From Rhodamnia argentea (lineage: Eukaryota > Streptophyta > Magnoliopsida > Myrtales > Myrtaceae), in NCBI RefSeq assembly GCF_020921035.1, contig NC_063157.1, positions 23,701,015 through 23,765,014 on the forward strand: DNA of 64,000 nt. Direction: 5' to 3'. The notes beneath the pieces were generated by a model. It saw only the letters and a list, made by a program, of their open reading frames with translations. It did not search any database and was not told where the DNA came from. Positions 60,259 through 64,000 of this stretch are shown one piece after another. The translations under genes were made by a program, and so were the position numbers. Numbering within the stretch: the stretch's first letter is position 1; each line of letters opens with the position of its first letter.

Positions 60259-61253
60259 GTTTTCTACACTGTAAGGAACGAAAAAAGCATGTCCGCTTAT
60301 GCGGCAGCATGTGCTTTCACACAGCTTTAAATCAGGATAAGAATCTTGATGGTCGTTTCTTGCTGCCACTTAAATCAGTTAAGTTGGTTGAGTACGATTT
60401 CAAAATCTTCCCGTATTCTCATACTGCCGTAGCTTGCGCAGTTGTTTTTAAACCTCTGTAGAACCTGTCAACTGGATTGAAGTTTTGGTTTTGGCTTCAG
60501 CATTCGATTCATTCTGCAGACATATCATGTTTGGCGTCAATGACGAGTTAAAGAACAGAACTCCTCTTGGATACTTTAGGTATCTTTTGCTCCGAAGTAG
60601 AACATATATACATTGAATAAGAAGCATAGAAGTAAGGAAGATGTCGAGGCATAAATGGAAGTTTATGTTGTCATCGTTGTCCGTAAAATCATGTCCACGA
60701 CGTGCCTGAAGACATTCATATGCCTCTTCGTAAAACCAGGTCCACGAAGTATATCATCTCCTCCTGACCCGGCGTCTTCCACCAACGACATTGTTTCAGG
60801 ATTTGGTCCCCAAAAAGAATGTGTAAATGGCTGTAATTCCAACTAATTCCACTTGGCAAAGCTACATTTGCTGTGCGATGATGCCCTGACATCATTTTCT
60901 TGAATTTAAGTGAAAAGCTTTCGCAATCGCCAGTTCGAATTGCATTTCGCTTATAGTCTTCCACTCGGGTTTTGAGTTACATCTAGGTAACAAGATTAGG
61001 AGAGTATTTTATGAACTCCGAAGCTGCCTACTAGAATTGGTTGAAGACCGATAGATTTTCGCTTTCATTTCTAAGTATTTAAAACCCCTGTGAACAGAGA
61101 AACTAATTCGTATGAATGGGTATGGTGTGTCGACAAAGATCTCTAGCTGTGCTCGCAACATTATAGTTGTAATGAATTATGCTGCAAAGCAACAAATAAA
61201 ACACCGCAATTTCATGATGTTGGTGAATCCTCCAAGTAGATAAAATCTTAATT
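60259..61253. other. Intergenic DNA between convergent INVE and LMW-PTP genes
   Basis: Contains the two 3' UTRs. Only short ORFs without resemblance to known proteins. Confidence 0.45.
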
Positions 61254-63993
61254 TTAAGTTTGACTTTTCTCAGCCAAAATGCTGTCCAACAATGACTCGC
61301 AAGCATCATCAAGCAAATCCAGCACCTGCAATAAGAACGATGAAAACATCTTAGTTTGCTTCTGCCTCACATCCCGTGCGACCTAAGGACAAATGGATGG
61401 CTCATGGCTGTGACCACAGCTGATGAATAATGTGATGTCAACCTGTCAAAATGCATCATTAACTCATTTCTTAACCCATATTTGAGGAGCTGAGTTGTTC
61501 ATTAAATGTATCGTAAATGGATTTGCAATGGTAAAACCCTTGGGTGTTAAATGGGTTCACAATTTAGACTCCATCCACTTCTATGACTCTCTTCACTCTC
61601 TCTCTCTTCCTCACTCGAACTCGTGCTCGCTCAATCCTCGCTCTTACCTCAATTTGGATATGAATTTTCCTAAATTGAGTTAAATATGAAAGTGTATAGC
61701 AATATGGGTTGGGTATAAGTTACTAGGTTTGAATTGCATGGAAATTGATCACCGACCTAACCCACCCGTTTGACAGGTCTAATGCGATCTAGGGAACCAA
61801 CATTATAAGATCAAGTAAAAGAAAGAAACAGATAATGATGTCACAGACAAAGATTAGCCAATGTTGTTGGCAAGACAAGCACATGAAGAAAGCCAAGGGC
61901 AGTATAGTAACAAAGATATAACCGTAGAAGTAGAAAGTATGCTTTGTTGAGAAAGTTGTCTTTCTGAAAAGTATTCTCATGGCTAACTGTGGTAAAGCTC
62001 TTGCTCAGAGATATTGGAGTTAATGTCACTTCCAGACTGAAACTTAATTCAAGAAACCTAGCAACTTGATTGCCACATTACTCCTCGAGAAGGCACTTCA
62101 TATTTGCCTATTCCTCCTTGTGCTATCGTAGTTTTCCTACTTAGAACTCCAATACAATCCCTATTACCTGACCCCACCTTCATCCCATCTCATGCCGGGC
62201 ACCTCTAGATCATGGTAATTAAGCACCAAAAGGATACCAAACCCCTGCTGCCTCTAGGAGAAGTGCCTTGAACCTATCTATATGAACTGGCGAAGGTAGA
62301 GCCAGCTAGTAAACTACAGAGTGTTAAGAGAAAACTCGGCGGTAAGGAATGAGATTTCTATGAACTTTGCAGGAATGAACTGCCCTAAATCTAGCTACTA
62401 TCCCCCTTTTTCTCCATCTTGAGAAGATAAAATGCAGGAGATTGAGTGAGTCCATCGTACGCGTCTGGCCCACCTTCCAGCCAGGCGAAAAACTAGGTCA
62501 AGATTGTGGAGATAATTGCAGAATCAAAAAGTAGAATGCCTTCTCCATTATTTATCAATATGGAATGATTCTACCTATGAGCAATGTCCCAGCAACTGAT
62601 ATTCAGAAATAGTAAACTTCAACATTTAGTTAAACTACTTTTTCTAGTTGCATAAAACAAATGCTTAACTACATACTAAGGCCAAGTAAATTGAATATTC
62701 GAACTTCTGCTTTATAAGTCAAATAGCTTCAAACTTGGATGCTTGTTGTCAGCCAACTACATATCCCAAATAAGCTAGTTCCAATATGCCCACTACAAGT
62801 TTTTCTAAGATTGATCAGAGATATCCATGAGATAAATGTTGTGGATCAGAGATTATACTCCATGAGAAAGGTATTATTACCTTCTCAAAACCCTGGGGTC
62901 CACCATAGTAAGGATCTGGTACTTCGCTTTCTTCATGCTTCTTGCAATATGAACACATCAACTTAACCTGAAAAACCATAGCCGAAGTTTAGAAAACCCC
63001 CACAGCAGTGCACGGTTATTTCCCCATAACTCCATTGTTACCTTCTTGTGAGCATCTTCAGGTAAGGTCTCTCTAAATTTCCACCTATTGAAGGCTTCCA
63101 ATATATCCTCTGACAAACATGAACAGCACAGTAATGCTTGAGACCATACACAGGACATCAAAAGAAAATAAGATGTTCCAAACCGAGCAATCCGAATTTC
63201 GTAAAATCTCACGATTAAACTAAGTTGAAGTACATGGGGAAAAGGAAGTACCTCTGTTTTGCTTATCCATTGCGAGGATAAGATCGAAATCCCTAAAATC
63301 AGATGGCCTCATCGGCCTCGATATAGACGTGATCTCGACCCCGCGCCTCTTAGCTGCTGTTCTCATTCTCGGATCAGCTAGATTGCCCTTCCCAGACAAC
63401 ATGAAGATCGACATACATCAACGGCACAGCACAACCCGACACAACATATAATACTGCAATATCCTGTTCGGAAGCCAAAAAGAAAGAAGCATGCAGACGA
63501 AGAACTATGAATGCAGGTGATCCTACTCGATATCACGGCCCATTCAAGTTCTACGTCCCACAGTTACACAAAATTTCTTAAGCCGAGAACGCAAAATATG
63601 CAGTCAACCTACCTCATGGTAGCCGATGGTGCCAGCAGAATCGATGTTGAAGTTGGAATCGAACCCTCTCTTCTTCACCAGATCTCGAAACACGCCCTCG
63701 GCGGCGGGACTTCGACAGATGTTGCCGAGGCACACGAAGAGCACGGAGAAGGGCTTCCCCTCCGCGCTCGCCGCCGCGGACGGCGTCGAAGAAGGAGAAG
63801 ACATCGAAGAACGAATCGAGGGATCGGAACTACAATTGAGCCTCGGCGCGCGGGAAAACAGAGGATTCCAGCTCCGGAGAGAAGCGATTTGGAGTGCGGT
63901 CAAAGAAGGGAGAGAAGGAAAGCGAGCGGAATGGCAAAAGGGTAAATAAACGGGCGTTGCCACTCGGACACCGTGCAAGTGCAACGGCCTCAT
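61254..63993 (-). CDS. Low-molecular-weight protein tyrosine phosphatase, plastid-type leader, 5 exons, 247 aa
   Basis: LMW-PTP family enzyme that dephosphorylates phosphotyrosine through a cysteinyl-phosphate intermediate; similar to Arabidopsis At3g44620. Exons (minus): 63993-63613, 63387-63252, 63109-63042, 62967-62881, 61325-61254. The P-loop [13 protein letters not shown] has the C-X5-R signature (Cys about residue 88). INIDSAGT-like [12 protein letters not shown] follows, and the general-acid motif is VPDPYYGG in exon 4. The first ~78 residues are Arg/Ser/Pro-rich with few acids, like a plastid transit peptide; other starts inside (MSSPSS) would give a cytosolic form. Only seven bases of upstream sequence are in the window, so the promoter is not visible and a still earlier start cannot be excluded. 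Intron 4 (1555 bp) contains a MITE. Confidence 0.93.
61444..61775. mobile_element. MITE-like element in LMW-PTP intron 4
   Basis: Begins TGTCAAAATGCATC and ends CCACCCGTTTGACA, inverted over the first seven bases. The interior is the same as 36394-36796 in order and wording. The target duplication is not clear. Confidence 0.7.
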
Positions 63994-64000
63994 CTTTCTC

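Noticed and set aside
1..64000. tRNA or rRNA genes
   Set aside because: No convincing cloverleaf or rRNA sequence was seen by eye; matches to GGTTCGATCC-like words lack the rest of a tRNA.

Overview
The window is nuclear DNA of a flowering plant. Every protein gene has many short introns with GT-AG borders, the intergenic DNA is AT-rich and full of miniature inverted-repeat transposons (MITEs) and retrotransposon relics, and the gene families (PDR-type ABCG transporter, UGT94-like glycosyltransferase, tRNA-IPT, HDA9, plastid alkaline/neutral invertase, DUF868) are typical of a eudicot. A woody rosid, perhaps Myrtaceae, is a guess from the repeat flavour only.

Layout. 1-3192 (+): last 11 coding exons of a PDR/ABCG transporter cut by the window edge, followed by a broken DUF868 gene (3822-4600, -). 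4.6-11 kb: a repeat-rich stretch with a Pack-type MULE carrying a host gene fragment (7539-8812), a decayed Ty3/gypsy element (about 8825-11030, -) split by a MITE, and an old copy of the 3' end of the IPT gene (6808-7179). 11492-15682 (-): tRNA dimethylallyltransferase, head-to-head with a UGT (15986-17506, +). 17.5-22.4 kb: MITEs, two with clear 9-bp target duplications. 22474-23439 (+): intact DUF868 gene, convergent with a complete 18-exon PDR/ABCG gene (30537-24076, -). 30.7-41.2 kb: gene-poor, with tandem repeats and an RTE-type LINE. 41255-41566 (-): small COX7a-like gene with a 5'UTR intron reaching about 42.93 kb. 43-46.6 kb: repeats. 46923-52257 (+): HDA9-type histone deacetylase. 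54605-59964 (+): plastid alkaline/neutral invertase E, with two transposons in intron 2. 63993-61254 (-): low-molecular-weight protein tyrosine phosphatase with a plastid-like leader.

The main architectural feature is an inverted segmental duplication. The block PDR-3'half + DUF868 at 1-4600 is repeated in reverse at about 22650-27180. A second, nested inverted pair (10977-11392 and 19209-19632) brackets the IPT/UGT pair. The right arm keeps an intact DUF868 and a full PDR; the left DUF868 is truncated exactly at the terminus of a MITE-like element and carries several lesions. I found no new enzymatic system. The most unusual items are this palindromic arrangement, a GC-AG intron kept in both PDR copies, a gene-capturing Pack-MULE and a 339-bp TRIM retrotransposon inside the invertase gene.

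Exon borders were derived by hand from splice signals, reading-frame continuity and comparison of the two PDR copies. All intact gene models close in frame: PDR 1447 aa, IPT 478, UGT 475, HDA9 432, INVE 648, LMW-PTP 247, COX7a-like 67, DUF868 321.
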